A DNA stretch of 64,000 nucleotides from assembly GCF_003337565.1 (NCBI RefSeq), contig NZ_QPJL01000007.1:120661-184660 (forward strand), written 5' to 3'. How positions within the stretch are numbered: the first letter of the stretch is position 1; each line of letters begins with the position of its first letter. A program made the position numbers and the translations under genes. Shown here piece by piece: positions 53,569-61,489 of this stretch. The stretch comes from Paracoccus lutimaris. GTDB lineage: Bacteria; Pseudomonadota; Alphaproteobacteria; Rhodobacterales; Rhodobacteraceae. Under the pieces are notes generated by a model. The model did not search any database. It saw only the letters and a program-made list of their open reading frames with translations, and was not told the DNA's origin.

Positions 53569-54168
53569 TCAGTGTTTGACGATCAAGAGCAGGCCAAGCG
53601 CGGCCATGGCCAGCGCTGCCGCCCGGTCGATCCAGAATTTTGCGGCAAAATAGCGTGAGCGCATCGTGGCTGTCGACATCAGAACGGCGACGGTCGAATA
53701 CCAGAACAGCTCGGTCGCAAGGCAGATCGCATAGATCAGCCCCTGCCGGGCCGGGCCCATCGGCTCGGGGAACACCGACAGGATCAGCGCGGCATAAAAC
53801 AGCGCCGGCTTGGGGTTCGAGAGATTCAGCGCGATACCGCCCCAAAACCCCTTGGCGCCGGTCGCGGCCTCGGGCAGCGGCTGGGTCGAGGCCTTCCGCA
53901 GCGCCCGGGCGAACCACAGCAGGTAAAACCCGCCGAATATCTTGAAGCCGACATAAAGCGAGGGGTGCAGCTTGAACAGCACCGCCAGCCCGCCAAGCGC
54001 GAAGATGCACCAAAGCGAGGCGCCGGTGGCCAGACCCAGCGCATAGGGCAGGGCGCGCTCGCGGCCATGGGCGAAGGCGGTCTGGACCGTCGCGATGATC
54101 GACGGCCCCGGGGTCAGGATCGCCAGCGACAGCGCCGAGACAAGCGCAATGACCTGCTCGACGCTCAT
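53569..54168 (-). CDS. LysE-family amino acid/metabolite exporter
   Basis: A 199-residue inner-membrane protein with about six spans. [22 protein letters not shown] is the LysE/RhtB signature (TPGP) and [15 protein letters not shown] the second conserved segment. Members export amino acids or homoserine lactones; the substrate is unknown here. It follows fabI by 9 bases. Confidence 0.9.
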   Translation of the reverse strand: MSVEQVIALVSALSLAILTPGPSIIATVQTAFAHGRERALPYALGLATGASLWCIFALGGLAVLFKLHPSLYVGFKIFGGFYLLWFARALRKASTQPLPEAATGAKGFWGGIALNLSNPKPALFYAALILSVFPEPMGPARQGLIYAICLATELFWYSTVAVLMSTATMRSRYFAAKFWIDRAAALAMAALGLLLIVKH

Positions 54169-54177
54169 CGGGGGTGA

Positions 54178-55005
54178 TCAGTCCTTTTTGGTCGTGGCGA
54201 TATCGGGGGCATCGACGGCCTTCATGCCGACGATGTGATAGCCCGAATCAACGTGATGGGTCTCGCCCGTCACACCCGAACCCAGATCAGACAGCAGGTA
54301 CAGCGCCGATTTGCCGACATCCTCCTGGCTGACATTGCGGCGCAGCGGCGAATTCAGCTCGTTCCATTTCAGGATATAGCGGAAATCGCCGATGCCGCTG
54401 GCGGCCAGCGTCTTGATCGGGCCGGCGGAAATCGCGTTGACACGGATGCCGTCCTTGCCGAAATCCTCGGCCAGATAGCGCACCGATGCCTCAAGCGCGG
54501 CCTTGGCCACGCCCATGACGTTGTAATGCGGCATCACGCGCTCGGCCCCGTAATAGGTCAGCGTCAGCATCGAGCCGCCACGGGGCATCATCGCCGCCGC
54601 ACGTCGCGCCACGGCGGTGAAGGAATAGACGGAAATGTCCATTGTCATCAGGAAGTTGTCGCGCGTCGTCTCGGCATAGCGGCCGCGCAGCTGGTCCTTG
54701 TCCGAGAACCCGATGGCGTGGACGACGAAGTCGATGCTGTCCCAGCGCGTGGCGATGGTGTGAAATAACGCGTCGATCGAGGCCTCGTCCGCGACATCGC
54801 ATTCGGCCAGGAAATCCGACCCGATCTGCGCCGCCAGCGGCTCGACCCGCTTCTTGAGCGCGTCGCCCTGATAGGAAAAGGCCAACTCGGCCCCTTGATC
54901 CGCCAGCGCCTTGGCAATGCCCCAGGCAATGGATTTGTCATTCGCCAGACCCATGATAAGGCCGCGCCGGCCCTTCATCAGCCCCATACCACCGTCACTT
55001 GACAT
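54178..55005 (-). CDS. fabI: enoyl-ACP reductase (NADH)
   Basis: A 275-residue SDR-related enzyme for the last reduction in fatty acid elongation. RGLIMGLANDKSIAWGIAKAL is the FabI cofactor motif, SMLTLTYYGAERVMPHYNVMGVAKAALE carries the catalytic Tyr-x6-Lys, and AISAGPIKTLAASGI the substrate loop. I chose the ATG at 55005 (MSSDGGMGLM) with AAGGGG upstream. It is divergent from pdxH. It belongs to the triclosan-sensitive family. Confidence 0.95.
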   Translation of the reverse strand: MSSDGGMGLMKGRRGLIMGLANDKSIAWGIAKALADQGAELAFSYQGDALKKRVEPLAAQIGSDFLAECDVADEASIDALFHTIATRWDSIDFVVHAIGFSDKDQLRGRYAETTRDNFLMTMDISVYSFTAVARRAAAMMPRGGSMLTLTYYGAERVMPHYNVMGVAKAALEASVRYLAEDFGKDGIRVNAISAGPIKTLAASGIGDFRYILKWNELNSPLRRNVSQEDVGKSALYLLSDLGSGVTGETHHVDSGYHIVGMKAVDAPDIATTKKD

Positions 55006-55068
55006 GCTGCTGCCCCTTGCGCTTCTTCGGTTTTCAGCAGGATTAGGACAACTGCAAGGAGGCATCAA

Positions 55069-55092
55069 GTGTCGGTGATTGTTTGGCTATGA
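55069..55092 (+). CDS. seven-residue leader ORF overlapping pdxH start
   Basis: A GTG codon 6 bases after a perfect AAGGAGG (55056-55062) opens a reading frame MSVIVWL that ends in TGA overlapping the pdxH ATG (ATGA). The pdxH ATG itself has no ribosome site at normal distance, so this mini-ORF may deliver ribosomes to it by termination-reinitiation. It is too short for any homology support. Confidence 0.4.
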   Translation: MSVIVWL

Positions 55093-55751
55093 CGGATCGC
55101 AGCGGAATCTTTGCCGGGGACGATCCATTTGCCATCGCCCGGGACTGGCTGGCCGAGGCCGGACGGACCGAACCCAATGACCCCAATGCCATTGCGCTGG
55201 CGACCGTCGATGCTGCCGGATTGCCCGATTGTCGCATGGTGCTGCTGAAAGAGATCGAGGGCGCCGGCACCGACGGCGCCTTTGTCTTTTATACGAATTA
55301 CGAAAGTGCGAAGGGTATCGAGATCGAGGCGACCGGAGTTGCCGCATTCGTGATGCACTGGAAAACCCTGCGCCGACAGATTCGCGTGCGCGGACTGGTC
55401 GAGCGGGTCGAGGCCGGGCAGGCCGACGCCTATTATCATTCGCGGCCGTTGCAGGCACGTATCGGCGCCTGGGCATCGCGCCAAAGTCAGCCCCTCGAGA
55501 GCAGATCCTATCTAATGGCCGAGGTTGCGCGGCAAGGTATCAATCATGGGTTGAACCCGCGCCGTCCGCCGCATTGGGGAGGCTATCGCATCCGTCCGAT
55601 CGAGATCGAATTCTGGGCGGATGGTGCTTTCCGTCTGCATGACAGGTTCCGCTGGTCCAGACAGGACTATCTGTCTGATAACAGGGCAATGTTGAAAAAA
55701 TCTGCCGATGTTACGCAAAGTTTGTGGGTTGTGACGCGTCTTAGCCCTTGA
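55089..55751 (+). CDS. pdxH: pyridoxamine 5'-phosphate oxidase
   Basis: A 220-residue FMN enzyme that makes pyridoxal 5'-phosphate. [46 protein letters not shown] and [22 protein letters not shown] are the FMN and substrate segments; [25 protein letters not shown] is the C-terminal signature. After RFRW there is an extra stretch of roughly 13 residues before WVVTRLSP, compared with the form I remember for the family. It is divergent from fabI. Confidence 0.94.
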   Translation: MTDRSGIFAGDDPFAIARDWLAEAGRTEPNDPNAIALATVDAAGLPDCRMVLLKEIEGAGTDGAFVFYTNYESAKGIEIEATGVAAFVMHWKTLRRQIRVRGLVERVEAGQADAYYHSRPLQARIGAWASRQSQPLESRSYLMAEVARQGINHGLNPRRPPHWGGYRIRPIEIEFWADGAFRLHDRFRWSRQDYLSDNRAMLKKSADVTQSLWVVTRLSP

Positions 55752-55877
55752 TGCGCGTGATGTATTTATCCATGGTATGGAAAACCTGACCCCTTCGATA
55801 CCCGCCCTGTTCAGTTCAGGCGGCAGATCGTGGGGGCGCGGTTTGTTTCTGGCCTCAGACGGGACGACGGAAAAGAG

Positions 55878-56471
55878 ATGCAAGAGGACGACGAGCAACA
55901 GCGCAAGGTCGCGGGCGTCGTGAAATGGTTCGATGGTAGCAAGGGCTTCGGTTTCCTGACCGATCCCGAGGGCGGAGCAGATATTCTGCTGCACGCCAAC
56001 GTGTTGCGCAATTTCGGTCAAAGTTCGGTTGCCGAAGGCTCACATGTATCTGCCATGGTCCAGCGAACGCCGCGAGGAATGCAAGCGGTCGAGGTGCTCT
56101 CGATCGAGCCGCCGGCCAGCGAGCCGATGCCGGCCATCGCCGATCTTTGTTCGGCCACGCCCGAAGAGGTGGCACTCTTGCCGCTGCTTCCGGCACGGGT
56201 GAAGTGGTTCGACAAGGCCAAGGGTTTTGGCTTTGCCAATGTCTTTGCCCAAAAGGCGGATGTGTTCCTGCATATCGAGGTTCTGCGGCATTCGGGCTTT
56301 TCCGATCTGGCCGTGGGTGAGGCCATCGCGCTGCGCGTCGTTGACGGACGCCGTGGCATGATGGCGGCACAGATACTTTCATGGGAAAGGGCAGCCGCCG
56401 AGGCGCGTATGGCGCAGCCGGGGGGGGCAGCCGCGCTCGCTAAACTGCGGCTGGTCGCGGGCGCGGTATGA
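55878..56471 (+). CDS. double cold-shock-domain protein
   Basis: A 197-residue cytoplasmic nucleic-acid-binding protein with two CSD folds: GVVKWFDGSKGFGFLTD at about 11-27 and ARVKWFDKAKGFGFANV at about 105-121. RNP1 (KGFGF) is intact in both; the second RNP2 (VFLH) is clear. Two-domain CSPs are common in alphaproteobacteria, often stress or stationary-phase induced. The chosen ATG has GGAAAAGAG upstream; a GTG 16 codons earlier is less likely. The stop overlaps the next start by 4 bases. Confidence 0.9.
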   Translation: MQEDDEQQRKVAGVVKWFDGSKGFGFLTDPEGGADILLHANVLRNFGQSSVAEGSHVSAMVQRTPRGMQAVEVLSIEPPASEPMPAIADLCSATPEEVALLPLLPARVKWFDKAKGFGFANVFAQKADVFLHIEVLRHSGFSDLAVGEAIALRVVDGRRGMMAAQILSWERAAAEARMAQPGGAAALAKLRLVAGAV

Positions 56472-56962
56472 ACTGCCGGACCCCGGCGCTTGCGCTGGCA
56501 TGGGTCCTTGTCGCTGGCTCTCAGGTTGCTGAGGCCAAATGTCTTGCTGATCGCGCCATCTTTCAGGGGCGCGATCGGGTAATCGAGATTGCCGTCGAAA
56601 TCGCCGATGATCCCGCCGAGCGGGCGCGCGGCCTGATGTTCCGGCAGGAACTGCCCCAGGGCCAGGGCATGCTGTTCGTCTATGAACACCCCCAGCCAGT
56701 CAGCTTCTGGATGCGCAACACGCTGATTGCGCTGGATATGGTCTTCATCGATGCGCGGGGCGAGGTGCGTCATGTCCATGACATGGCGCGGCCTTTGGAT
56801 GAAACCGCGATCCCCGGCGCGGCGCCGGGTGATGCCGCGCCCGAGCGGCTGATGGTGCTGGAGCTGCCGGGCGGCGACGCGGCGCGGCTGGGCCTTGTGC
56901 CCGGAATGATCCTGTCGCATCCGCTTTTGCCGCAAGGCACGGCGCTGGCGCCCTGCGGCTAG
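56468..56962 (+). CDS. DUF192 secreted protein
   Basis: A 164-residue protein with a Sec signal peptide (ends at QVAEAK) and a DUF192 domain: [47 protein letters not shown] and a C-terminal [10 protein letters not shown]. The biochemical role of DUF192 is not established. The ATG overlaps the cold-shock gene stop (ATGA), so the two are co-translated. A tRNA-Pro gene follows after about 80 bases. Confidence 0.9.
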   Translation: MNCRTPALALAWVLVAGSQVAEAKCLADRAIFQGRDRVIEIAVEIADDPAERARGLMFRQELPQGQGMLFVYEHPQPVSFWMRNTLIALDMVFIDARGEVRHVHDMARPLDETAIPGAAPGDAAPERLMVLELPGGDAARLGLVPGMILSHPLLPQGTALAPCG

Positions 56963-57043
56963 CGCTCCTTTCCCGCACGGTTTGGCGGCAGGCGCAGTTT
57001 TCGCTTTTCCCCCGCGACTTCAACCGCTAGACAGCCTGTGGTT

Positions 57044-57120
57044 CGGGGCGTAGCGCAGCCTGGTAGCGCGACGGTTTTGGGTACCGTAGGCCGGAGGTTC
57101 GAATCCTCTCGCCCCGACCA
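57044..57120 (+). tRNA. tRNA-Pro (anticodon UGG)
   Basis: A 77-base cloverleaf with encoded CCA: acceptor CGGGGCG/CGCCCCG, D stem GCGC/GCGC, anticodon stem ACGGT/ACCGT with loop TTTGGGT (anticodon TGG, G at 37), T arm GGAGG-TTCGAAT-CCTCT. The 3' half is the likely attachment site for the adjacent integrase. Confidence 0.97.
57094..57120 (+). other. putative attL within tRNA-Pro 3' end
   Basis: The T-arm plus acceptor 3' strand of tRNA-Pro lies 41 bases before the stop of the integrase gene, the usual layout for tyrosine-integrase elements in tRNA genes. I found no second copy of this string in the window, so attR must lie to the right. The exact core is inferred. Confidence 0.6.
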
Positions 57121-57161
57121 GCACTTAGCCTAGTTTCATGTGGTCCGTTTTACAGGTCATT

Positions 57162-58247
57162 TTACAGTTTCGTTCTGGATTCGGCCTGCTTCAGCTTCTC
57201 GGCAAGGCTGTCGGACATGGCCGGCGACAACGCTACATAGCGTTCGATCACCTCGGCGGCGTGCTTCAGTGACCAGCCCATGTGGGTGGCGATCTCCTTC
57301 AACTCGGCTCCCGCTTCCAGCAGGCGGGTGGCGGCGGTGCCACGGGCGTCATAGAGCCGCAGATCGTGGCGGATGCTCAGCTTGTCCCGCCACTCGCTGA
57401 CAGCATCGCCGAGATAGTTCTCGTGCTTGTAGGGCTGTCCGCGCATGTTCACGATCAGCCTGTCCTGATCCAAAGGTGTGGCGTCGATCAGCGATGCCAT
57501 CCGGTCAGTGACCGGGATCGAAGCTAGGCGGCTGCGTTTTTGCGTCCAGATCACGATGCGGCGCCCGTGCGGCGTCCTGTGGATATGTGCCCGCGACAGG
57601 ACGGCCAGATCACCTGGGCGCAACCCTGTCTCAAGCGCGATCGCGAGGATCCGCGAGACATGCGCCGGTGCGCCTTGGTGGAATGTATCGATCTCGCCGG
57701 GCAGCCAGAATATCTCAGCGCGGTTGGGCTTGTAGACCGACCTGATGTCGCGGAAGTGGTTTTGGGCGATCAGGCTGCGATCAATGGCGAAGCCAACGAT
57801 CCGTTGCAGGTGGCGGATTCGATCATCGCCGACCTTGCCGCCGATCTTGTCGCGCCATTTCAGCGCCTCGCCGCGGATGCGCGGATCATTGAAGGCGGCG
57901 ATCGGCGCGCTGCCGAACTTGAGGTCAATACCGTTCTTGGCATGATAGATCGACTTGCGCATGTCGGACTGGGTGCGTGGGGCGAGTCCGGTAAAATCGG
58001 TGCTGTCCAGGAAGGCGACAATGGCCTGCCGAAATTTCCCCTTCGCTGCTTCAGCTTTTGGCGTGCAGGCGCGCAGGGCGTCCAGATATTCTGGTGACCC
58101 GATTGTGACGCCGCTGGCGCTGTCCCAGAACTTTGGCGCGCCCTTGCCGCGCCAAGCATAGTGATATTCTCGCCGGCTGCCGTCGGCCAGCGTGGTGCGG
58201 ACCCGGTGAATGCCTTTAAGATTAATCCTGACCATCGAACCATCCAT
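57162..58247 (-). CDS. tyrosine recombinase/integrase
   Basis: A 361-residue phage-type integrase with an N-terminal arm/core-binding part and a C-terminal catalytic domain. Catalytic residues seen are Arg in ALETGLRPGDLAVL, Lys near TQKRSRLASIPV, Arg in LYDARGTAATRLLEAG, and Tyr in EVIERYVAL. The usual His of the HxxR box is Tyr here (YDAR). The gene points towards the tRNA-Pro gene. A start at 58235 or a TTG at 58250 is also possible; it overlaps the small gene before it. Confidence 0.92.
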   Translation of the reverse strand: MDGSMVRINLKGIHRVRTTLADGSRREYHYAWRGKGAPKFWDSASGVTIGSPEYLDALRACTPKAEAAKGKFRQAIVAFLDSTDFTGLAPRTQSDMRKSIYHAKNGIDLKFGSAPIAAFNDPRIRGEALKWRDKIGGKVGDDRIRHLQRIVGFAIDRSLIAQNHFRDIRSVYKPNRAEIFWLPGEIDTFHQGAPAHVSRILAIALETGLRPGDLAVLSRAHIHRTPHGRRIVIWTQKRSRLASIPVTDRMASLIDATPLDQDRLIVNMRGQPYKHENYLGDAVSEWRDKLSIRHDLRLYDARGTAATRLLEAGAELKEIATHMGWSLKHAAEVIERYVALSPAMSDSLAEKLKQAESRTKL

Positions 58248-58401
58248 CAACTTCGTTCTGCGCCGGTCGCTTCGGCTCGGCCTGCAGTATGCGGATCGTG
58301 CCGCTGCGTGTCACCTCGATGATTGCCATGGGATCCACCTCACGCGCCGCCTTCACGGCGCGGCGCACCTGGGCTTCGGTGAATGTCGCGGCGCGGCCCA
58401 T
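58222..58401 (-). CDS. small phage protein upstream of integrase
   Basis: A 59-residue protein (GRAATFTEAQVRRAVKAAREV..., then VTRSGTIRIL) of a type often found just before integrases in alphaproteobacterial prophages. Size and place would suit an excisionase or directionality factor, but no clear HTH is seen. AGGACAGGTA precedes the ATG. It overlaps the integrase start by about 26 bases. Confidence 0.7.
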   Translation of the reverse strand: MGRAATFTEAQVRRAVKAAREVDPMAIIEVTRSGTIRILQAEPKRPAQNEVDGWFDGQD

Positions 58402-58457
58402 TACCTGTCCTCCTGGTGCCACGGGCGGTCCCGCCGTATTTGGACGCGCTTAGGCAT
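58401..58457 (-). CDS. 18-residue micro-ORF
   Basis: MPKRVQIRRDRPWHQEDR has GGAGG seven bases upstream and ends in TAA sharing its last base with the next ATG (TAATG). The start resembles N-termini of small phage proteins of the DUF4326 type, so it may be a truncated relic that still couples translation. Confidence 0.4.
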   Translation of the reverse strand: MPKRVQIRRDRPWHQEDR

Positions 58458-58500
58458 TGGAAACCTCCGTCTGCGCGCCGGAAATCGGTTGACCTGTCAT
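58450..58500 (-). CDS. 16-residue micro-ORF coupled to dam
   Basis: MTGQPISGAQTEVSNA starts at an ATGA overlap with the Dam methylase stop and ends inside the next micro-ORF. It has no homology support; it is listed because its overlaps fit the chain from dam to integrase. Confidence 0.3.
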   Translation of the reverse strand: MTGQPISGAQTEVSNA

Positions 58501-59315
58501 ATCAGCGTTCCTTGCTGCTCGAAGCTGCGCCATATGACTTCCGTGCGCTTTCGGGCTCCATCGGCGTGGGTAGTCTTCTCGATCCGGTTCCACCCGGCCA
58601 AAGCTGCGTCATAGACAGGGCTTGGATAGCCCGAGAGGATCACTTTGCCCCTCACCGCTCGCAGCACGTCCAGCAGCGCCATGTGATCGTCGCCTGTCAT
58701 CTCGTGGCGGTAATCGCCGCCGGCATCGCGCGTCTCAGGCAGATAGGGTGGATCGACATAGAACAGGGTATCGGGCGAATCGTGCGCCGCGATCAGCTCC
58801 AGCGCCGGCCTGCTCTCGATCACCACGCCGCGCATGCGGTCAGCGACAGAAGCAATCACGGCCGGCATTCCCATCCAGTTCATCGGCGGCGTGGTGCCGG
58901 CGCGAACGCCGCGACCTCGAAAACCAGTCTTGGAATGTCCGCCGCGGAACGCAGCACCACAGGGACTGAATCCCATGTGCGACCGAATTAGCAAGCGCCG
59001 CACCTGCTCCACATCGTCGGCGCACGGCTCGCCAGATTGCGCGACATCGAACTCGGCACGAGCGAACGGCGTGGCCTCAATCAAGCGGGCGAGATTATCA
59101 GGCGCTGTCCGCAACAGGTGAAACAGCGCCACCAGTTCACCGTCAAGATCGTTCCAGACCTCTAGATTGGTTCTCGGCTTGCGCAGAAGAACAGAGGCCG
59201 CGCCGCCGAAAGGCTCAACATAGACGCGATGTGCCGGCATGTGGCTTATGATCCAGGGCGCCAGCAACCACTTGCCGCCGTGCCAGCGCAGGATAGGACG
59301 AGTCGGCGCGGTCAT
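58497..59315 (-). CDS. DNA adenine methyltransferase (D12 class)
   Basis: A 272-residue N6-adenine methylase. PILRWHGGKWLLAPWI is the AdoMet-binding FxGxK-like motif (here WHGGK), YVEPFGGAASVLLRKP motif II/III, and FYVDPPYLPET the DPPY catalytic motif. This type occurs widely in phages, probably protecting DNA from host restriction. The start at 59315 has GGAGAGG upstream and overlaps the ASCH-gene stop (TGATG). Confidence 0.92.
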   Translation of the reverse strand: MTAPTRPILRWHGGKWLLAPWIISHMPAHRVYVEPFGGAASVLLRKPRTNLEVWNDLDGELVALFHLLRTAPDNLARLIEATPFARAEFDVAQSGEPCADDVEQVRRLLIRSHMGFSPCGAAFRGGHSKTGFRGRGVRAGTTPPMNWMGMPAVIASVADRMRGVVIESRPALELIAAHDSPDTLFYVDPPYLPETRDAGGDYRHEMTGDDHMALLDVLRAVRGKVILSGYPSPVYDAALAGWNRIEKTTHADGARKRTEVIWRSFEQQGTLI

Positions 59316-59872
59316 CAATCCTCTCCCCAGTATTCCATGTCGCCTTCGGCGCAGGCCTCGGGGCCATCGGACCTGTAGTAAGGGTCGTCGAAGGCGGCTG
59401 CCGCGCATTCTCTGGCGTAGTCTGCAACCGAACCGCCGTCGTCAAAATGTGTGAATCCGCAGCATGCCAAGGTGTGCGCAACATAGCGCTCGATCCAGCC
59501 GTCCTTTGGCAGTCGGTCCCACTGGATCAGCATGCCCGTAAACGGCAGGCCATGTGTCTTGTCGAACCATTCGGCCATTTCGGCGAAGCTCGCGAAGCCA
59601 TCCCATCGCGCCAGCATGTCGGGGTTCGGGACGGATCGGCCGTCAGATAAGTGGATGCCATTCGCATCAATGACGACGGGTTCAATGCCGGCACAGACAG
59701 GATCTGGATCGATCAACTTGCGGCAGGCCTTGGTGCGCATGCCGGTATAGAGCTGCAGCCTGTCGCCGGGTTGGGCGTGACGCCCGTCCTTCCGCTGCGC
59801 GCGAATGGTCTGGCACTTCTGGCCGCTGGCGACCGCATCTGCGAAACGGGTCTGGAAGTTATAGGCGACCAT
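59315..59872 (-). CDS. ASCH/PUA-like phage protein
   Basis: A 185-residue protein. MVAYNFQTRFADAVASGQKCQTIRA, then HAQPGDRLQLYTGMRTKACRKL, fit the ASCH domain, a PUA-like fold thought to bind RNA or modified nucleotides. The second half (MAEWFDKTHGLPFTGMLIQW) is common in alphaproteobacterial phages; the C-terminus is Cys/Asp-rich. AAAGGG precedes the chosen ATG. Function is unknown. Confidence 0.8.
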   Translation of the reverse strand: MVAYNFQTRFADAVASGQKCQTIRAQRKDGRHAQPGDRLQLYTGMRTKACRKLIDPDPVCAGIEPVVIDANGIHLSDGRSVPNPDMLARWDGFASFAEMAEWFDKTHGLPFTGMLIQWDRLPKDGWIERYVAHTLACCGFTHFDDGGSVADYARECAAAAFDDPYYRSDGPEACAEGDMEYWGED

Positions 59873-59895
59873 TCGGCGACCCTTTCTTGCGAACC

Positions 59896-60195
59896 TCAGC
59901 CATTGGCAACACCCCTCGATTCGACAGCCAGATGCCCGCAATTGGCACCGACAACTGCAGCCGCCAGCTGCGGGCAAACGCTGTTGCCGCAGCAGCTGAC
60001 CTGCACGTCTTTGGCAAAGGCGCGCCAATGCCAATCGCCGGCCTCGTCCTCGTTCCACACCCCCTCGATGACATAATCCGGCGGGAATCCCTGGGCGTTG
60101 AACAACTCGCGCGGCGTCAGCATCCGCATGCCGATGTCGATGACGACATAACTGGCACCGTCGATTTCGAGCGTGACGAATTCGCCGCCGTCCCA
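59896..60195 (-). pseudogene. C-terminal remnant of a cytosine-C5 DNA methyltransferase
   Basis: Only the end of a Dcm-type enzyme is left: IDIGMRMLTPRELFNAQGFPPDYVI (motif IX region) and VSCCGNSVCPQLAAAVVGA (motif X). The catalytic PCQ and ENV motifs and AdoMet loop are missing. The open frame extends to 60285, but the part above about 60195 overlaps a plus-strand HTH gene and does not look like methylase sequence, so a deletion junction lies there. Confidence 0.8.
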
Positions 60196-60208
60196 GGCAT
60201 CATGGTCG

Positions 60209-60379
60209 ATGCTGATGATTGCCAGCTTCAGGTCGCGTGAAGAGTGCGCGGTGCATTTCAGCGTCACGTTCCAAACGGCCTGCAATTGGTTTGACGGTCA
60301 TTGCCGTCCCTATGGCGACGCTGTCGCTTGGGCCATCGACACGCTGCCCCGCTATCCCGAGATCATGCGGGGGCAGTGA
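60209..60379 (+). CDS. small HTH-type phage protein
   Basis: A 56-residue protein: FRSREECAVHFSVTFQTACNWFDGHCRPYGDAVAWAIDTLP looks like a compact helix-turn-helix, as in Cro-like or 'YdaS-like' phage regulators. There is no strong ribosome site. Its stop overlaps an ATG (TGATG at 60377-60381) of a reading frame MASGFQVARAG... that has no recognised homologue and runs into the BRCT gene on the other strand. Confidence 0.6.
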   Translation: MLMIASFRSREECAVHFSVTFQTACNWFDGHCRPYGDAVAWAIDTLPRYPEIMRGQ

Positions 60380-60531
60380 TGGCATCGGGCTTTCAGGTTG
60401 CCCGGGCGGGTGAGGCAGGACAGGTGGCAGAACCAGTCCTTAACCCGCCACGATTCCGCCCGCCACGGGCGAGGAGTACCGGGATCGTGGAACCTGCGGC
60501 TGGCCCGGCCGAGAGCTGCCAGAAGGCGGCG

Positions 60532-60555
60532 GGGCAAAAATTCAGCGGGGCGCTT
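60532..60555. repeat. imperfect direct repeat, copy A
   Basis: GGGCAAAAATTCAGCGGGGC followed by GCTT; 21 of 24 positions match copy B at 61256. The two copies bracket the BRCT-domain gene in the same orientation. Confidence 0.6.
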
Positions 60556-61166
60556 CAGTCGATGTGCTGGCGCCAGTGCGCTTCGGACACGATGCGGATG
60601 GGTGAGCCTTGGTTTTGCCACTCAACCGCCTGTTCGATCTTGCGGCCGAATGACGATTGCGCCCAAGAGGCTGTCGCATATTCGCCGATCACCAGCACAT
60701 TCGTGCTCCAGGCGATGGTGCCGCAGCGCCCGCCGCGCGAGATCACCTCGGCCTCACATTGCTTGCGGGTTCCAGTCACGAAGGTGCCGGTAAAGCAGTA
60801 TCTCTGCCTCTCGAAGGTCAGCGCGGGGGCGGGATTGTCCAGCGGCAAGGTGGTCGATTTCAGCACTTCGCCCAGTTCGAAATCGTTTCCGGTCAGCCGG
60901 TTCAGCGTGTCGTGCAGGTCGCGGCGTTCGTCTTCGTCAATAACTTTATCCGCTGCGCTTTCTTCGATTCGCTGGATCAGCCGCGAGACCATCGGATGCG
61001 AATGCACCCCTTCGTTGGCGGCCAGCCATTTGTGCAGGAATACTATTTCGGCGTCGGATAGATGTCCGTCAGCGATCAAGCCGCGGGCTATCCCAGTTAG
61101 CTCAGTGACCTGCCGGTCACAGATGGCTGCGCCGAGATATCGCCCGGCCCGGGCTGCATCAGACAT
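60555..61166 (-). CDS. TerB-like/BRCT domain protein
   Basis: A 203-residue two-domain protein. Residues 20-95 are an acidic helical part (GLIADGHLSDAEIVFLHKWL, DKVIDEDERRDLHDTLNRL) like TerB; residues 118-200 are a BRCT fold (RQRYCFTGTFVTGTRKQCEAEVISRGG, VLVIGEYATASWAQSSFGRKI) resembling the C-terminus of NAD-dependent DNA ligase. AAGGAGAG precedes the ATG. Such proteins occur in prophages and may bind nicked DNA; function is unproven. Confidence 0.85.
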   Translation of the reverse strand: MSDAARAGRYLGAAICDRQVTELTGIARGLIADGHLSDAEIVFLHKWLAANEGVHSHPMVSRLIQRIEESAADKVIDEDERRDLHDTLNRLTGNDFELGEVLKSTTLPLDNPAPALTFERQRYCFTGTFVTGTRKQCEAEVISRGGRCGTIAWSTNVLVIGEYATASWAQSSFGRKIEQAVEWQNQGSPIRIVSEAHWRQHID

Positions 61167-61255
61167 GATTCTCTCCTTTTACGCGAATTGCGATCAGCTT
61201 CGCGCAGGTGGGTGTGGAGTCAAGTCACACAGCAAAATACCCAGCCGCGTCGGCA

Positions 61256-61279
61256 GGGCAAAAATCCATCGGGGCGTTT
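61256..61279. repeat. imperfect direct repeat, copy B
   Basis: GGGCAAAAATCCATCGGGGC followed by GTTT, the second copy of the 24-base repeat that brackets the BRCT gene. Confidence 0.6.
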
Positions 61280-61351
61280 GCGCAAGCGGCCCGATGGTCA
61301 GGTGGGGCGGCTACCTCCTCCCGGTCGCCCCGCCATCAGCGCAAGGACTTT

Positions 61352-61486
61352 ATGATGCCTGATCAGATGCAAGCCAGTTTTCCCACGACCCCTGCGGACT
61401 GCCGCGCGGGGGCGAAGCATGGCACACCGCAGGGCTATCAGCGCCACAAGTGCCGTTGCGATGGCTGCCGTGGCGCCGAGGTTGGG
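61352..61486 (+). pseudogene. truncated Cys/His-rich small phage protein
   Basis: MMPDQMQ... followed by HGTPQGYQRHKCRCDGCRGAE matches small phage proteins with an HGT-x-CxCxxC zinc-binding pattern. AAGGA lies upstream. After about residue 45 the frame continues as Arg-rich nonsense because the DNA switches to terminase sequence in another frame, so the C-terminus is lost. Confidence 0.6.
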
Positions 61487-61489
61487 CGA

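Noticed and set aside
60301..61362. 353-codon plus-strand frame over the BRCT gene
   Set aside because: The minus-strand BRCT protein has domain support and a good ribosome site; the plus frame does not. Its first part (from 60379) could be a remnant but was not recognisable.
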